A DNA stretch of 64,000 nucleotides from Syntrophotalea acetylenivorans (GCF_001887775.1 NZ_CP015519.1:1984001-2048000), one strand, 5' to 3'; shown: positions 29,194-38,639, counted from the stretch's first letter. Numbers and translations: made by a program. The notes: a model not told the origin generated them from the letters alone.

Positions 29194-29749
29194 AACAAGC
29201 ATGTTGCAATGGGTCTTGCTGCTCGCCGCCACTATTCTGCTCAGCGCAGGCTGCGCCAAGAAACCAGCCGCTACCACCACCGCGGTTCCGGACACTACCG
29301 TCACTGAAGAAATGGGACAAGACACCATGCAAACCGGTGGCATCGATGAGATGGCCATGGGCGAAAGCACCATTGAAGAAGGGGCTTCGGAATTTGGTGT
29401 TGCCACTGCAGCGGTCCCTGCCCTGCAGACCATCTCTTTCGAATTTGACCAATATACTCTAAGTGCCGCTGCTCAAGATGTTCTGGTCAGCAACGCCGCT
29501 TACATGCAGGCCAACCCCGGACAAAAGGTCCGCATTGAAGGCTATTGCGACGAACGGGGTTCCGACGAATACAACTTGGCTCTCGGCCAACGACGAGCTC
29601 TGGCCGCCAAAAACTTCCTGGTATCTCTCGGCATCGACCCGCTGCTTCTCTCGGTCATTTCCTACGGCGAGGAGCTGCCCCTCGATCCTTCAAACACCGA
29701 GGAAGCCTATGCTCTTAACCGGCGGGCCGAATTCAAAGTCGAACGCTGA
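29177..29749 (+). CDS. pal: Peptidoglycan-associated lipoprotein Pal
   Basis: A 190-residue outer membrane lipoprotein. The signal ends in a lipobox (LLSAGC, lipid cysteine at residue 26), followed by a Thr/Met-rich linker and an OmpA-type peptidoglycan-binding domain (about 75-188). The domain has the FEFDQYTL start and the GYCDERGSDEYNLALGQRRA motif that contacts diaminopimelate. Start 29177 follows AAAGGAGCG. It works with TolB and TolA to tie the outer membrane to the cell wall. Confidence 0.95.
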   Translation: MKSISKTSMLQWVLLLAATILLSAGCAKKPAATTTAVPDTTVTEEMGQDTMQTGGIDEMAMGESTIEEGASEFGVATAAVPALQTISFEFDQYTLSAAAQDVLVSNAAYMQANPGQKVRIEGYCDERGSDEYNLALGQRRALAAKNFLVSLGIDPLLLSVISYGEELPLDPSNTEEAYALNRRAEFKVER

Positions 29750-29817
29750 TTAACTCTGTCTGACATCGGCCGCAGAGCGAATTGCCTGCGGCCGAACTAA
29801 TTTAAGGAGAAGTGACC

Positions 29818-30606
29818 GTGATCATATGCAAAAGACTCTTGCCGATACTGGCATTGGTCGCACTGCTGGCCGGCTGTATCCCCACCCAACGGCAGCTGAC
29901 CATGGAACGGGACCTGGAAGAGATGAAGCGGCGGCTGGCCGCCTCGGAGCGCGCTTTAGCCAGCCAGCAAAGCCGCCGCGGCGACGAAACCAGCAATCGC
30001 CTGGAAGCTCTCAGTCGACGGCAGGCCGAACTGCAGGCCAGTCTCGACGCCTTGCGACTCGAGCAGCAGGCCCTTAACGGTCGCCTGGCCGATCTGTCTC
30101 AAGCCGATAACGAATTGCGGGACGAGCTATCCTTGGTTCGCGACGATCTCGGTCTGAAAATCTCCGCCATTGAAGATCAATTATCCAAACCTGACGCGAA
30201 AAAACAAAACCCATCAACGGCACCGGTTGCAGAATCCCCCGAAGACCTTTATCGCCGTGCCGTCGCCATGATTCGCAGCGAAAAACGCTATGCAGAAGGA
30301 CGGGATCTGTTACAGCGCTTTTTGCAACAGCAACCCCAGCATTCCCTGAGCATCAATGCCAGCTACTGGGTCGGCGAAGCCTATTACGGCGAAAAAAAAT
30401 ATGAGAATGCCATTCTGCAATTTCAGGATGTCATCGATAAAAACAGCGACCACCCCAAAGCTGCGGCCGCCCAACTGAAACAGGGCATTACCTTTCAGAC
30501 CCTGGGAGATAATCAAAGCGCTAAAGCCATCTTCAGCAAACTGGTCGAAACCTTTCCACTTTCGGCCGAGGCTAAAGAGGCTAAGAGACGCCTGGCTGCG
30601 ATGTAA
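29818..30606 (+). CDS. cpoB: Cell division coordinator CpoB (YbgF)
   Basis: A ~262-residue exported protein. A lipoprotein-like signal (LALVALLAGCIP) is followed by a coiled coil (about 30-110) and three TPR-like repeats (about 135-260: LYRRAVAMIRSEKRYAEGRD, SYWVGEAYYGEKKYENAILQ, KAIFSKLVETFPLSAEAKEA). In E. coli this protein links the Tol system to cell-wall synthesis at the septum. The GTG at 29818 is chosen, since AAGGAG is 9 bases before it; a GTG at 29812 is too close. Confidence 0.88.
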   Translation: MIICKRLLPILALVALLAGCIPTQRQLTMERDLEEMKRRLAASERALASQQSRRGDETSNRLEALSRRQAELQASLDALRLEQQALNGRLADLSQADNELRDELSLVRDDLGLKISAIEDQLSKPDAKKQNPSTAPVAESPEDLYRRAVAMIRSEKRYAEGRDLLQRFLQQQPQHSLSINASYWVGEAYYGEKKYENAILQFQDVIDKNSDHPKAAAAQLKQGITFQTLGDNQSAKAIFSKLVETFPLSAEAKEAKRRLAAM

Positions 30607-30635
30607 CAATTGCTGACCTATTAATAGCCAAAGCT

Positions 30636-30699
30636 TTCACCAGAGAGGTCACAGAGGATTTCTAAAAATTCCATAGATTTACTCTGTGTTCTCCAGTGA
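30636..30699. repeat. Long hairpin (family C, copy 3)
   Basis: TTTCACCAGAGAGGTCACAG pairs with CTCTGTGTTCTCCAGTGA, with repeated CAGAG/CTCTG units in each arm, downstream of cpoB. Confidence 0.7.
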
Positions 30700-30737
30700 G
30701 CAAAGCGAACGGGTGGTAAAAAGAGTTTTGCTGCACA

Positions 30738-30770
30738 CAAAAAGGGCGGTCATTTGACCGCCCTTTTCTT
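30738..30770. terminator. Bidirectional intrinsic terminator
   Basis: AAAAAGGGCGGTCA pairs with TGACCGCCCTTTT, flanked by A and T runs on opposite sides. It can end both cpoB and the converging fasciclin gene. Confidence 0.9.
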
Positions 30771-30795
30771 TGCTGTATTTCTCTTGTCATACGGC

Positions 30796-31224
30796 TCAAG
30801 CAGTCGTCTCGTACCAACCGGAGTGAGCCGGAACAAAGACATTATCCACAATATGAATCACGCCATTGCTGCACTCGATATCCCCTTGGACAATGTGAGC
30901 ATTATCGATCATGATCTCGTTTTCATCGAGATAGACCGATAAACTCTTGCCGCATTCTGTGATCAGAGTGAAGATGTTTCTCGCATCTAAGGTCGCCTGC
31001 AAATTGATGCCGCTGACCAGATGATACTCGAGCTTGGTTTTAAGCTTGTCGATATCTTTGAGCAGTTCATCCATGTTTCGCTTGGAGAAAGCTTCTTCGT
31101 TGGGAGCAAAGAAGGTAAAAGGCCCGGCAGCCTTAAGGCGCTCGGCAAAACCGGCTGCCTCGATAACTTTCGCGAGAGTTTTCAACGAATCATTAGCCGC
31201 GATGGTTTCCATGATATCCGACAT
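30796..31224 (-). CDS. Fasciclin (FAS1) domain protein
   Basis: A 142-residue protein consisting of a single FAS1 domain (MSDIMETIAANDSLKTLAKV start, GPFTFFAPNEEAF core and GVIHIVDNVFVP end). FAS1 domains mediate adhesion when exported, but no signal peptide is visible here, so the location is uncertain. The start at 31224 follows AAAGGGG. It stands alone. Confidence 0.9.
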   Translation of the reverse strand: MSDIMETIAANDSLKTLAKVIEAAGFAERLKAAGPFTFFAPNEEAFSKRNMDELLKDIDKLKTKLEYHLVSGINLQATLDARNIFTLITECGKSLSVYLDENEIMIDNAHIVQGDIECSNGVIHIVDNVFVPAHSGWYETTA

Positions 31225-31383
31225 TCCCTACCCCTTTCAGCAAAAAGTCTCCCCAGAGTTACCTGCCTGAAATTCCCATTATTATTAATGATAACTATCT
31301 ACCAATAATAGTTCCACCGTAAAAAAAATCCAGCTAAAAGTGAGATTTTACAGCCATTCCCTACCTGAACTTTTTACAGAGGG

Positions 31384-32889
31384 TTAACGGCCACCTTGAA
31401 TCAACAGGTGGGCTGCCCCTTTACCATCCTCCCTGTCATTAAGTAATAAAATAACAGCAGGATGCTTTCCGGGGCGTTCCAGTAAAGCAAAATCAAGGAT
31501 GTAGGCATCAACTCCGGGAAAAGGTTCTTCTAGCAACAGCCTGTTGTCCTGGGGCACAACGCGTACAATCCGGTCTTGGCCGGAAGGCTTGCCCACCAGA
31601 GGTAAGCCGGCACTACGACCGCGCCGCACCGTATAGACCGAACCGTCCCCGGCAACAGCCTTGCGCGAAGGCAGAGCATGATATTCCTCCCGCACCAAAT
31701 CTTCCTTTGAAAACCCAGAGCGGTATTGGGGATTTTCCAATGAAACAGCCACTTGGGGTCCTGAAAAGTCTCCCAGATCCTGAAGCAGCAGTCCTCCAGG
31801 AAGAGGCCGACCGTGCTTTCGATCCACCAATTGCAGCCGGCCCTGTTTGTCATTGCCAAGGGCCAGCCGTTGATCTAACGGGGTAGTGGCATAAATGGTG
31901 CCCCCCCAGTCCAGAGGCTTGTCGCCAACTGTCCATTCGCCTGCCTGCTGACCGAGACCCAACACCGGCCCCTTAAAAGGCGTGTAAGGACCGCGCTTCT
32001 GCAACGCTGCCTGCTGGCCGCTCAAACGCAGATAGCCGCTCAGATCAGCAACCAGGGGCTTCATGTCGGCAGCGAGCAACCAGGCATGGAGTTTGGAATC
32101 GGTTCCCTGGTAGATTCCCTGCACGTCTTCCGCCCACAAAACTGCCAACTCTCGGGTACCATCATCATCCAGATCGGCAGCATCCAGATGCAGAGCCCGC
32201 TTGGTTCCTAATTCCGGGCTGAATTCTCCAACCGATTCCAGACCGAACTCCCCCAAACGATAGTGCACCAGTTTTTCATCGTAAAGCAGCCCCAGTTGCA
32301 ACCCCTTGATTTCCTCGCCAGCCAGCAGAGCCAAGTTGCGAGGCTGGCCGGAGAGAGCTAGCGGACCGTACAAGGGACCGGTTACGGATTCCCGCCGAAC
32401 CACAGTAGTTGCGCCCGATGGCACTGGGGTTACAGCCGCAGAAGGCACCGTAGTAGCAGCTACGGCTACCGGTTGAACAACTGCAGGGGGCACCATTTGC
32501 GAAACAACCGGCTCTTTGACTTCGACAGCCGAGGGTAAGGCCTGAACACTTCGGCGTTCAAAGGCAATAATGGCCCCATCCTCGGCCCGCCGCAAAGCCA
32601 GTATCTCATTGCCGTCGGTGATGCGAAGGTCAAGCATTAGACCTGATTTGGCAACCGCTTTCGCTTCGACCGGCAAGACGGTATAACCCTCGCTCAACAG
32701 ATCCTCCAGCAGATCCTGAACCAACGGAGACATGAGTGGATCGGCAAGGGAACTGCGCAAAAGCACCTGTTTTTCTCCTTGCCAGCCCTGCAAAGACCGC
32801 TCAATATTCGGCCAATCACCGGCAAAGCCAGTCATCGGCATCAACAAAATTGCCACAAAACAGCAGATCGCTTTTCTGAATCGCTTCAT
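31384..32889 (-). CDS. Exported FG-GAP/VCBS-like protein, function unknown
   Basis: A 501-residue protein with a signal peptide (about 1-23). The N-terminal ~110 residues are a small alpha-beta unit (VQDLLEDLLSEGYTVLPVE), then a Pro/Val/Ala-rich linker (about 125-165), then a beta-propeller-like region with one clear FG-GAP calcium loop (DAADLDDDGTRELAVLW). It pairs with the similar protein at 34664-36358, and each lies next to an outer membrane barrel gene. No terminator separates it from the barrel gene upstream (91 bases), so the two are probably co-transcribed. No enzyme motif is seen. Confidence 0.72.
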   Translation of the reverse strand: MKRFRKAICCFVAILLMPMTGFAGDWPNIERSLQGWQGEKQVLLRSSLADPLMSPLVQDLLEDLLSEGYTVLPVEAKAVAKSGLMLDLRITDGNEILALRRAEDGAIIAFERRSVQALPSAVEVKEPVVSQMVPPAVVQPVAVAATTVPSAAVTPVPSGATTVVRRESVTGPLYGPLALSGQPRNLALLAGEEIKGLQLGLLYDEKLVHYRLGEFGLESVGEFSPELGTKRALHLDAADLDDDGTRELAVLWAEDVQGIYQGTDSKLHAWLLAADMKPLVADLSGYLRLSGQQAALQKRGPYTPFKGPVLGLGQQAGEWTVGDKPLDWGGTIYATTPLDQRLALGNDKQGRLQLVDRKHGRPLPGGLLLQDLGDFSGPQVAVSLENPQYRSGFSKEDLVREEYHALPSRKAVAGDGSVYTVRRGRSAGLPLVGKPSGQDRIVRVVPQDNRLLLEEPFPGVDAYILDFALLERPGKHPAVILLLNDREDGKGAAHLLIQGGR

Positions 32890-32980
32890 GGTAAGTCCTT
32901 TTCAACAACCCGTGGTCATCCATCTTAAAGCTACGGGGCGCCCTAAGGACACCCCGCATAAAACACTTATCGATGGCTGC

Positions 32981-34426
32981 TTAATAAGACCAGGCCAGAG
33001 TTAAGGTATTGACGAAGGCGGTATCATCGCCGTATTGATCTTCAATTCCGTCGCCAGGAATGAAGGTCGAGAAAAGATAATCAATGCTGAAGTTTTTCGA
33101 TATAGCGTAGAGCAACTGCAAATCGAAAGTTGTGCCAGCATAGTCGTCAACATCTGCACCAAGATTGTCCGTTTCATCGTACCAGATGAAGAACGCCTGG
33201 GTCTTGTACATCAGCTTCGGCACCAAAGCCGAAAGATCACCTCGGGTACCCACAGCAATCAATTTCTGACCGGGATTATCGCCACTGCTGCCGTTGCCAT
33301 TCCCGCCGTAGCGATTGCCTGTGGTAGCCCCCCCTGGCGTATAAGAATAGAGGGTAGCGCCGTAACTCTGCCGCATATCAGAACCCAGAACATTGCCATC
33401 CATGCCGATCAAGCCGCTGTACATTGCGATATCACCGACACCAACCCAACCATCGACATCATTGTCAGTATCATCGTCATCGCCCTGGGTATAGCGAAAT
33501 GCGACGTAAGGATTAAAGGCTTTATTAATGGTCATTTCCAGACCGGCGAACATGGCCCAGGAGGAGATATCTTTACCGTCATCAAATTCGCCATCGGCTG
33601 CAACTACTTCGAAATAGGGCTTGAACCAGCCAGCCTGGCCGGTGATTTCAAGACCGTAGTAGTGAATCTGGGCATGTTTAGAATCGTTATCACTATAAGC
33701 ATAAATGGGGCTTACAGAGAATTTCAGGGTATCACGCTCGGCATCAGCGTTGCCGAAGAAAGCGTTCTGCGGCAGAGCAGTACTTTCACCGCCCAAATCC
33801 TGGACCAGCTTAAGGGTGTAGACACGCCAGTCATCTTCAGTGGAACTGCCCCATTCAGGAGATGGCGCGGTACTAATTGGTTGGCGATTCTGCACTGTGA
33901 TATAAAGAGCCTCATAGCTAGTTTGCTGAGACAACTTGCCACGGAAACCAATAAAGGGGTGATCGTCGCCGAACAGCAAGCCACCGGTTTTGATATCCAG
34001 TGCCCGAACGTCCCACCCAGTCTCCAATTCCAGTTGCGGTAAAAAGGTATAAAGCAATTCAACCCGCTCGATACCAAACTCACCTCCGCTGTTTGGCTGA
34101 TCCTCCTTCTCTGCGAATTTATAGAAAGAACGATCGGCAGTATCCTTCTCGTACAAAACGTCAGCCTCAGCGATCATCTTTACCGACCACTTATCGCCTT
34201 TAGCCTTCCAACCGAGTCGGAATTCACCACGGATGTGCTCGCCGTCAGTTAAGCCGCCTTCATTGCCGATCGGCGCATCATGTTCACTACTCTGAAAATC
34301 AAAGTCCGTGTAAACGGTCGGCTTCACTTTGGCCGTACCAAAAAACTCGATTTCCGCCCATGCCGGTGCAACCAATAACATTAATGCCACAGTTGCCAAT
34401 AAAATCCTGATCCCCGGTTGCTTCAT
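32981..34426 (-). CDS. Outer membrane beta-barrel (porin-like) protein
   Basis: A 481-residue protein with a signal peptide (RILLATVALMLLVAPAWA) and many amphipathic strands with aromatic ends (LELETGWDVRALDI, FNPYVAFRYTQG), ending in LTLAWSY with a C-terminal aromatic residue, as barrel proteins do. An Asp-rich loop (GDDDDTDNDVDGW) may bind cations. The start at 34426 follows AAGGAGATGGGG; a TTG frame 15 bases upstream is unlikely. Specific family is not recognised. Confidence 0.72.
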   Translation of the reverse strand: MKQPGIRILLATVALMLLVAPAWAEIEFFGTAKVKPTVYTDFDFQSSEHDAPIGNEGGLTDGEHIRGEFRLGWKAKGDKWSVKMIAEADVLYEKDTADRSFYKFAEKEDQPNSGGEFGIERVELLYTFLPQLELETGWDVRALDIKTGGLLFGDDHPFIGFRGKLSQQTSYEALYITVQNRQPISTAPSPEWGSSTEDDWRVYTLKLVQDLGGESTALPQNAFFGNADAERDTLKFSVSPIYAYSDNDSKHAQIHYYGLEITGQAGWFKPYFEVVAADGEFDDGKDISSWAMFAGLEMTINKAFNPYVAFRYTQGDDDDTDNDVDGWVGVGDIAMYSGLIGMDGNVLGSDMRQSYGATLYSYTPGGATTGNRYGGNGNGSSGDNPGQKLIAVGTRGDLSALVPKLMYKTQAFFIWYDETDNLGADVDDYAGTTFDLQLLYAISKNFSIDYLFSTFIPGDGIEDQYGDDTAFVNTLTLAWSY

Positions 34427-34612
34427 CCCCATCTCCTTCAATTAAATGTTTAGCCAAGACCGAGCCAGCCTTAAAAATGGCTGCAGGCCAAAGTGAAAGC
34501 TATTCTTTGTAACAGGATTAAAACCGTAGGTCAACTGAACAAAACAGCGTTCTACAGGCGCCGAGAACCATTTCCTTAGAATAGCTGTTAACTATGAAAA
34601 TTTTGTCCCAAT

Positions 34613-34642
34613 AAAAAAGGCTCCGGAAAACCGGAGCCTTTT
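34613..34642 (-). terminator. Intrinsic terminator after the FG-GAP gene
   Basis: On the minus strand AAAAGGCTCCGG pairs with CCGGAGCCTTTT, followed by TT. Confidence 0.88.
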
Positions 34643-34663
34643 GAGTCATTCTTCAGATTTAAA

Positions 34664-36358
34664 TCAGCGGGCCAAGGGAAAGACCAACAACTGACTATCG
34701 CCACCCTCGCCGAATACGGAACCGGTTTCGGTTGCCACGAACAGCACCCGGTCACCGGCCACGGCCAGCCCTTGCAGGGGCACTTCCAGTTCTTCGCCAA
34801 GGGTGCCCTTAACGAACATGCCGTCGCGCTTTTTCAAAACCGCCAGCCAGCTTTTTTTGACCCCGGCGCCAATTCCAGGTGCCGCAAGCAGAGAACTGTC
34901 GGAAGCCACAGAGAGTAGTTCCAGCTTACCATCACCGTCGAGATCGGCTGCCACCGGTGCTACCTCAAAGGCAGCAAAGTTCGTCTCGGTTTCCCTGGCA
35001 TTGGGGTCTTCGTCAAACAGGAAGCGGGACAGGGTGCCCCCCATCATCTTGGGCGAACGATAGAGCTTTTTTGTTCCCGAATAGACATACATCAGTCCAT
35101 CACGAACAAAGATCGTTTCCGGCTTCCCGTCATTGGTCAAGTCAGCCATCAGGCTGCCGACCACAGTAAAACGATGGGGAAGCTTAAAGTCCAAAGCACC
35201 AAGCGAGACCTTATCGCCCTTGAGGACGGCTTTTTTAATCCGGGTGCCCCAAACCAGACTACGATCAAAGTCTTGGGCTAAAAGCAATTCCTTCCGGCCG
35301 TCACCGTCCCGATCGAAGCTGCCCAAAAACTTGCCCATGGACTCTTCCACTGCGTTCAAGCTTCCATTGTCATATGCATAGATGGCGGAACTGACCTTGG
35401 GGGCTTGCCAGCCGGTCACGGCCAGGTAAAGCTTGTCGGCTGCCGGTTGCCACCAACTTAAGGAGGCCACCTGGGCCATATCGGCCAGCTGCAGTTCAGC
35501 CTGCTGTTGCAGCTTTTCGCCAACAACAAACACCTTAATGGACTTGCCATCACTGGCGGCCACCAGCAACTGCTCCCCATGCTGCACAAAATCGGACGCA
35601 ACCGCAGGGAATCCGATAGACCCGGTGGTTTTAAAACCGGGGAAGGTAGCCTCGTACCGTACGGTGCCAATGGGCGCCGCAGGGGCCGCCTCAAGACGAT
35701 AGGGCACAGCAGCGACAGGTGCCTGCTGCAAAGGTGCTGAAACAGCCGCTTGTTTCACAGTCGGCGAGGAGTAAGAATGCAGCAGGCGATAAGCGCTGTC
35801 GCGCACACTCAGTCCGTGGCCATCAAGGATTACCAGTAGATCGGCACTGCCCGCAGCTGCCGCTGGCTTAGCGGGTCTGGCAGCTTGCGCAGCGGCATAG
35901 TCTTGCCATTCCAAACCCGGCAGAGCTCCGGTCAGATCGGCATAAAAGGCTTCGCCGCGGCCGGTATAATCAAGAAAAGAGGCACGCAGATTGACAAAAC
36001 GGCGAATGACATCGCCGCGAGCCACTTGCGCGGCACCACTGACCGCACGGGCCTGGGAATAACCGGCCTTGATCTGGGTAACCTGAAGCACGGCCTTGCG
36101 CACATCAAGAGAACCAAGCACTTCGCCGGTGACTGGATGGGTGATCTTCTCGCCCGGCTGTACCACGGCAAAAAGGTCACCAACAGCGATACCCTTGCTC
36201 GCATCGAGATCGATAAGAAACTCACCCTGGACAGGCAGGACAACATAACCGGAAACCTCTTTAAAGTCCTGGGCAAGCTCCTCCAGCGTACCGGCGAATA
36301 CCGGAGCGGCCATCAACAGCAGCGAACAGGCTGCCAGCAACATGAATCGTTTAATCAT
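34664..36358 (-). CDS. Exported FG-GAP/VCBS repeat protein, function unknown
   Basis: A 564-residue protein with a signal peptide (about 1-23). Residues ~25-120 resemble the FlgT/CsgG-like module found before surface beta-propellers (GIAVGDLFAVVQPGEKI). FG-GAP loops follow at about 345-480: SFDRDGDGRKELLLAQ, ADLTNDGKPETIFV and ADLDGDGKLELLSV, each with the calcium-type D-x-D-x-D pattern. It has its own terminator. Start 36358 follows GTGGAGGT. Probably a periplasmic or surface propeller working with the neighbouring barrels; this is inferred from gene order. Confidence 0.78.
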   Translation of the reverse strand: MIKRFMLLAACSLLLMAAPVFAGTLEELAQDFKEVSGYVVLPVQGEFLIDLDASKGIAVGDLFAVVQPGEKITHPVTGEVLGSLDVRKAVLQVTQIKAGYSQARAVSGAAQVARGDVIRRFVNLRASFLDYTGRGEAFYADLTGALPGLEWQDYAAAQAARPAKPAAAAGSADLLVILDGHGLSVRDSAYRLLHSYSSPTVKQAAVSAPLQQAPVAAVPYRLEAAPAAPIGTVRYEATFPGFKTTGSIGFPAVASDFVQHGEQLLVAASDGKSIKVFVVGEKLQQQAELQLADMAQVASLSWWQPAADKLYLAVTGWQAPKVSSAIYAYDNGSLNAVEESMGKFLGSFDRDGDGRKELLLAQDFDRSLVWGTRIKKAVLKGDKVSLGALDFKLPHRFTVVGSLMADLTNDGKPETIFVRDGLMYVYSGTKKLYRSPKMMGGTLSRFLFDEDPNARETETNFAAFEVAPVAADLDGDGKLELLSVASDSSLLAAPGIGAGVKKSWLAVLKKRDGMFVKGTLGEELEVPLQGLAVAGDRVLFVATETGSVFGEGGDSQLLVFPLAR

Positions 36359-36521
36359 CAAAACTTACCTCCACGAATAAATTCTTCTATTGAGTCGATC
36401 TGTCTCCAGAATTCAGGTGATCTAGACATCTATTATCGAGCTTGGTGATCCATGGCAGATGACGTTTTTGAAGGCACATAGACACATACCAACAAAACAC
36501 CCCCCACCATCGCTAACCAAG

Positions 36522-36553
36522 AAAAATAGGGCCGGGCAAAAGCCCGGCCCTAT
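36522..36553 (-). terminator. Intrinsic terminator of the porin-like gene
   Basis: On the minus strand TAGGGCCGGGC pairs with GCCCGGCCCTA, followed by TTTTTC. Confidence 0.88.
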
Positions 36554-36584
36554 AAGTATCACAACCTACAAACTTCAGGCAATC

Positions 36585-37958
36585 TTAGAACTTGAAGCGC
36601 AGGCGAGCATCAGTACGGAAGATGTCATCAGCGTCGTCGCCAGTGACAAGCTCGTCCAGAAGGTCGCCAGCGATCAGGTAACCAGCGTTGATGTCAGCGG
36701 TGAGGCCCTTCATGATGGTATAGCTTACACCGGCTACGAATTCGTGACCGATTTCATCTTCGCCGGCAATGTCTTCTTCGGTGTTGTGCCAGAAGTACTT
36801 GCCCCATACCTTGGTCTTGGCGTTGAGTTTGTGAGCCACGCCACCGTAGATGATCTTGTAACCTTTGTCGAAAACGTAGGTAGCCTGGCTGAAGGAGTTG
36901 TCATCAGCATAGTTGTCGAAGATGATTACAGAACCGAGAACCGAGGTGGAGATGTCGATGTGGTCGAAGTTGTCAAGGTCGCCATCGGAGTCATTGTCGT
37001 CACCGGGGGTGAACAGACCACCGAGGGTGTAGGTGGTCTTGTCAACCTTGTAATCAGCCTGAGCGTGCAGCAGGTAGGACTGGCGATCTAGGTCGTCGGT
37101 AGCAGAGTCGGTTTTAACTTCACCGGTCTGGTAGATAGCGGTGCCCATAGCGGACAGGTCGCCCCAAGAGGCGTTGCCGGAGAGGCCGAGCCAGAGGGTG
37201 CTGTCGCGGGTAACGGTCACGCCCGGATCATCAACGGTACCATCAGCAAGATAGGTACGGCCGACAAACTGATCGTCGCCCTGGTTGCGGAAATGAGCGA
37301 AAGCGTTAACGGCACCGTTGTCGAACTTGTAGGTGGCGTCGGCGCTATAGATTTCACCGTTTTCGCTGCTGTCAGAGTTGCCGGCACCTGAGTTTATATC
37401 ATCCCAGTCGGTACGCCACCAGCCGAGGGAGTATTTCCAGGCACCTTCAGCGCGGGTCCACTTCACGCCAGCGGCGTTGTCGCTCCAGAGCAGCATGTTG
37501 TAGCCAACGGGCTGCAGGCCAACGCTGACGCGGGAAGCGGGGTCGAAGGGCAGTTGAATATCGGTGTAGGCCCAACGCAGTTCGATCTCACCGGTCTTAT
37601 CGCCGCCATTAACAGCCGCGCCGCTGCCGAACTTTTCGCTGCCAATCTCGAGGCCAAGCACTGCTTTGACCTTCTTTTCGTCGTCGGAAACGACCAGGTG
37701 GGTACGGTACTTGACTTCGGCGAACATATCCGCGTCATCTTTGTTTTTCTTGGGGCTGGGAACGCTGTCGGCATTGGTATAACCGTCAATACCAAAGTAA
37801 GACTTGTTGTCTTTGGAGGTACGCTTGGACCAATCGCCCTGGGTGCTGTAAGACGCGCGGTGGTTAAAATCGCCGTGCCACTCGGCATTGAAGGCCAGGG
37901 CGGGAGCCGCCATAGCCAGGGCGATAAAGATCGCCAAAACCAGTTTCATCTGTTTCAC
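36585..37958 (-). CDS. Outer membrane porin-like protein
   Basis: A ~457-residue protein with a signal peptide (KLVLAIFIALAMAAPALA) and many barrel-type strands (RVSVGLQPVGYNMLLWSD, TADINAGYLIAGDLLDELV), ending in LRFKF with a terminal aromatic. Asp-rich turns (GDDNDSDGDLDNFDH) are present. The start is taken as the GTG at 37958, 8 bases after GAAGGAG; the ATG at 37949 is too far. It resembles the homotrimeric porins of sulfate reducers in general layout, but I cannot confirm the family. A long A/T-rich leader with nested inverted repeats lies upstream. Confidence 0.75.
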   Translation of the reverse strand: MKQMKLVLAIFIALAMAAPALAFNAEWHGDFNHRASYSTQGDWSKRTSKDNKSYFGIDGYTNADSVPSPKKNKDDADMFAEVKYRTHLVVSDDEKKVKAVLGLEIGSEKFGSGAAVNGGDKTGEIELRWAYTDIQLPFDPASRVSVGLQPVGYNMLLWSDNAAGVKWTRAEGAWKYSLGWWRTDWDDINSGAGNSDSSENGEIYSADATYKFDNGAVNAFAHFRNQGDDQFVGRTYLADGTVDDPGVTVTRDSTLWLGLSGNASWGDLSAMGTAIYQTGEVKTDSATDDLDRQSYLLHAQADYKVDKTTYTLGGLFTPGDDNDSDGDLDNFDHIDISTSVLGSVIIFDNYADDNSFSQATYVFDKGYKIIYGGVAHKLNAKTKVWGKYFWHNTEEDIAGEDEIGHEFVAGVSYTIMKGLTADINAGYLIAGDLLDELVTGDDADDIFRTDARLRFKF

Positions 37959-38106
37959 AGGTCTGTCTCCTTCCATCTTGGAAAAAATAAAAATGAACAT
38001 GCTGCCGAAGCAGCCGGGGCCAGACCACATTGGCCTGCATATACCCCGTATCCTCCTGTACTGCCTAACGCAGTAAATTAGTTGCGCGCCATTATCGTGC
38101 TGATCG

Positions 38107-38191
38107 TTTTTAGACTTTCGCACAGAGATCAACTGTGCAAAACCACACAAACGCAGGGATTCTATTCAACAACAGTGCCAAAAGTCTAAAA
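38107..38191. promoter_or_regulatory. Nested inverted repeats upstream of the porin-like gene
   Basis: TTTTAGACTTT (38107-38117) and AAAGTCTAAAA (38181-38191) are perfect inverted repeats. Between them, at 38116-38142, lies a second dyad, TTCGCACAG/CTGTGCAA around AGATCAA. These look like a regulator site upstream of the porin gene. Confidence 0.5.
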
Positions 38192-38239
38192 TTACTGAGA
38201 GCGTTGTTGACAGCGGAGTTTAGCGCTATTTATTTTTTT

Positions 38240-38288
38240 ACACAACCGAAAACTGTACGTCCTGCGACACAGGGTTGTGTTTTTTTTG
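38240..38288 (+). terminator. Terminator-like hairpin in a non-coding region
   Basis: ACACAACC (38240-38247) and GGTTGTGT (38273-38280) are complementary and followed by a run of T. No gene precedes it on this strand, so it may end a small RNA or be incidental. The rest of 37959-38640 shows no gene. Confidence 0.4.
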
Positions 38289-38639
38289 CCACAAACGCCT
38301 TCGCTTTTAAATTTGGTTCGGTGGCGGTTGTGCCATGAACACATCTCAATTCGATATTAGACGAGAGATCATCTTGACCGGATTCGGCTTTCGACAATAA
38401 AGGCCCAAGCCTTTGTGGTCAAGACAAAAATGAAATTGGCTTTCATTTTCCCTTGCGGCGCAACTAGACAATAGCACCCAACGGGATGCTGGTGACTTTT
38501 GAAACAGTGGCACGATAGAACATGAATGTTAGGGTGGGGTTAAAATTTTGTGATTTCCATCATTGGGCGGGTTTGCAATGGTGGGGGCTTCATAAACCTT
38601 GCAGCCAGCTGCCGGCAAGGGTTCAAAGAAGTTGATTGC

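Noticed and set aside
33035-34042. 335-codon plus-strand frame
   Set aside because: Antisense shadow of the barrel gene at 32981-34426.
36459-37091. 210-codon plus-strand frame
   Set aside because: Antisense shadow of the porin-like gene and its terminator; the minus strand shows a signal peptide and barrel strands.
38010-38057. Leader ORF before the porin-like gene (AGGAGG at 38052-38057, ATG at 38040)
   Set aside because: The spacing of 11 bases is long and the frame runs far into the porin gene without coding character.
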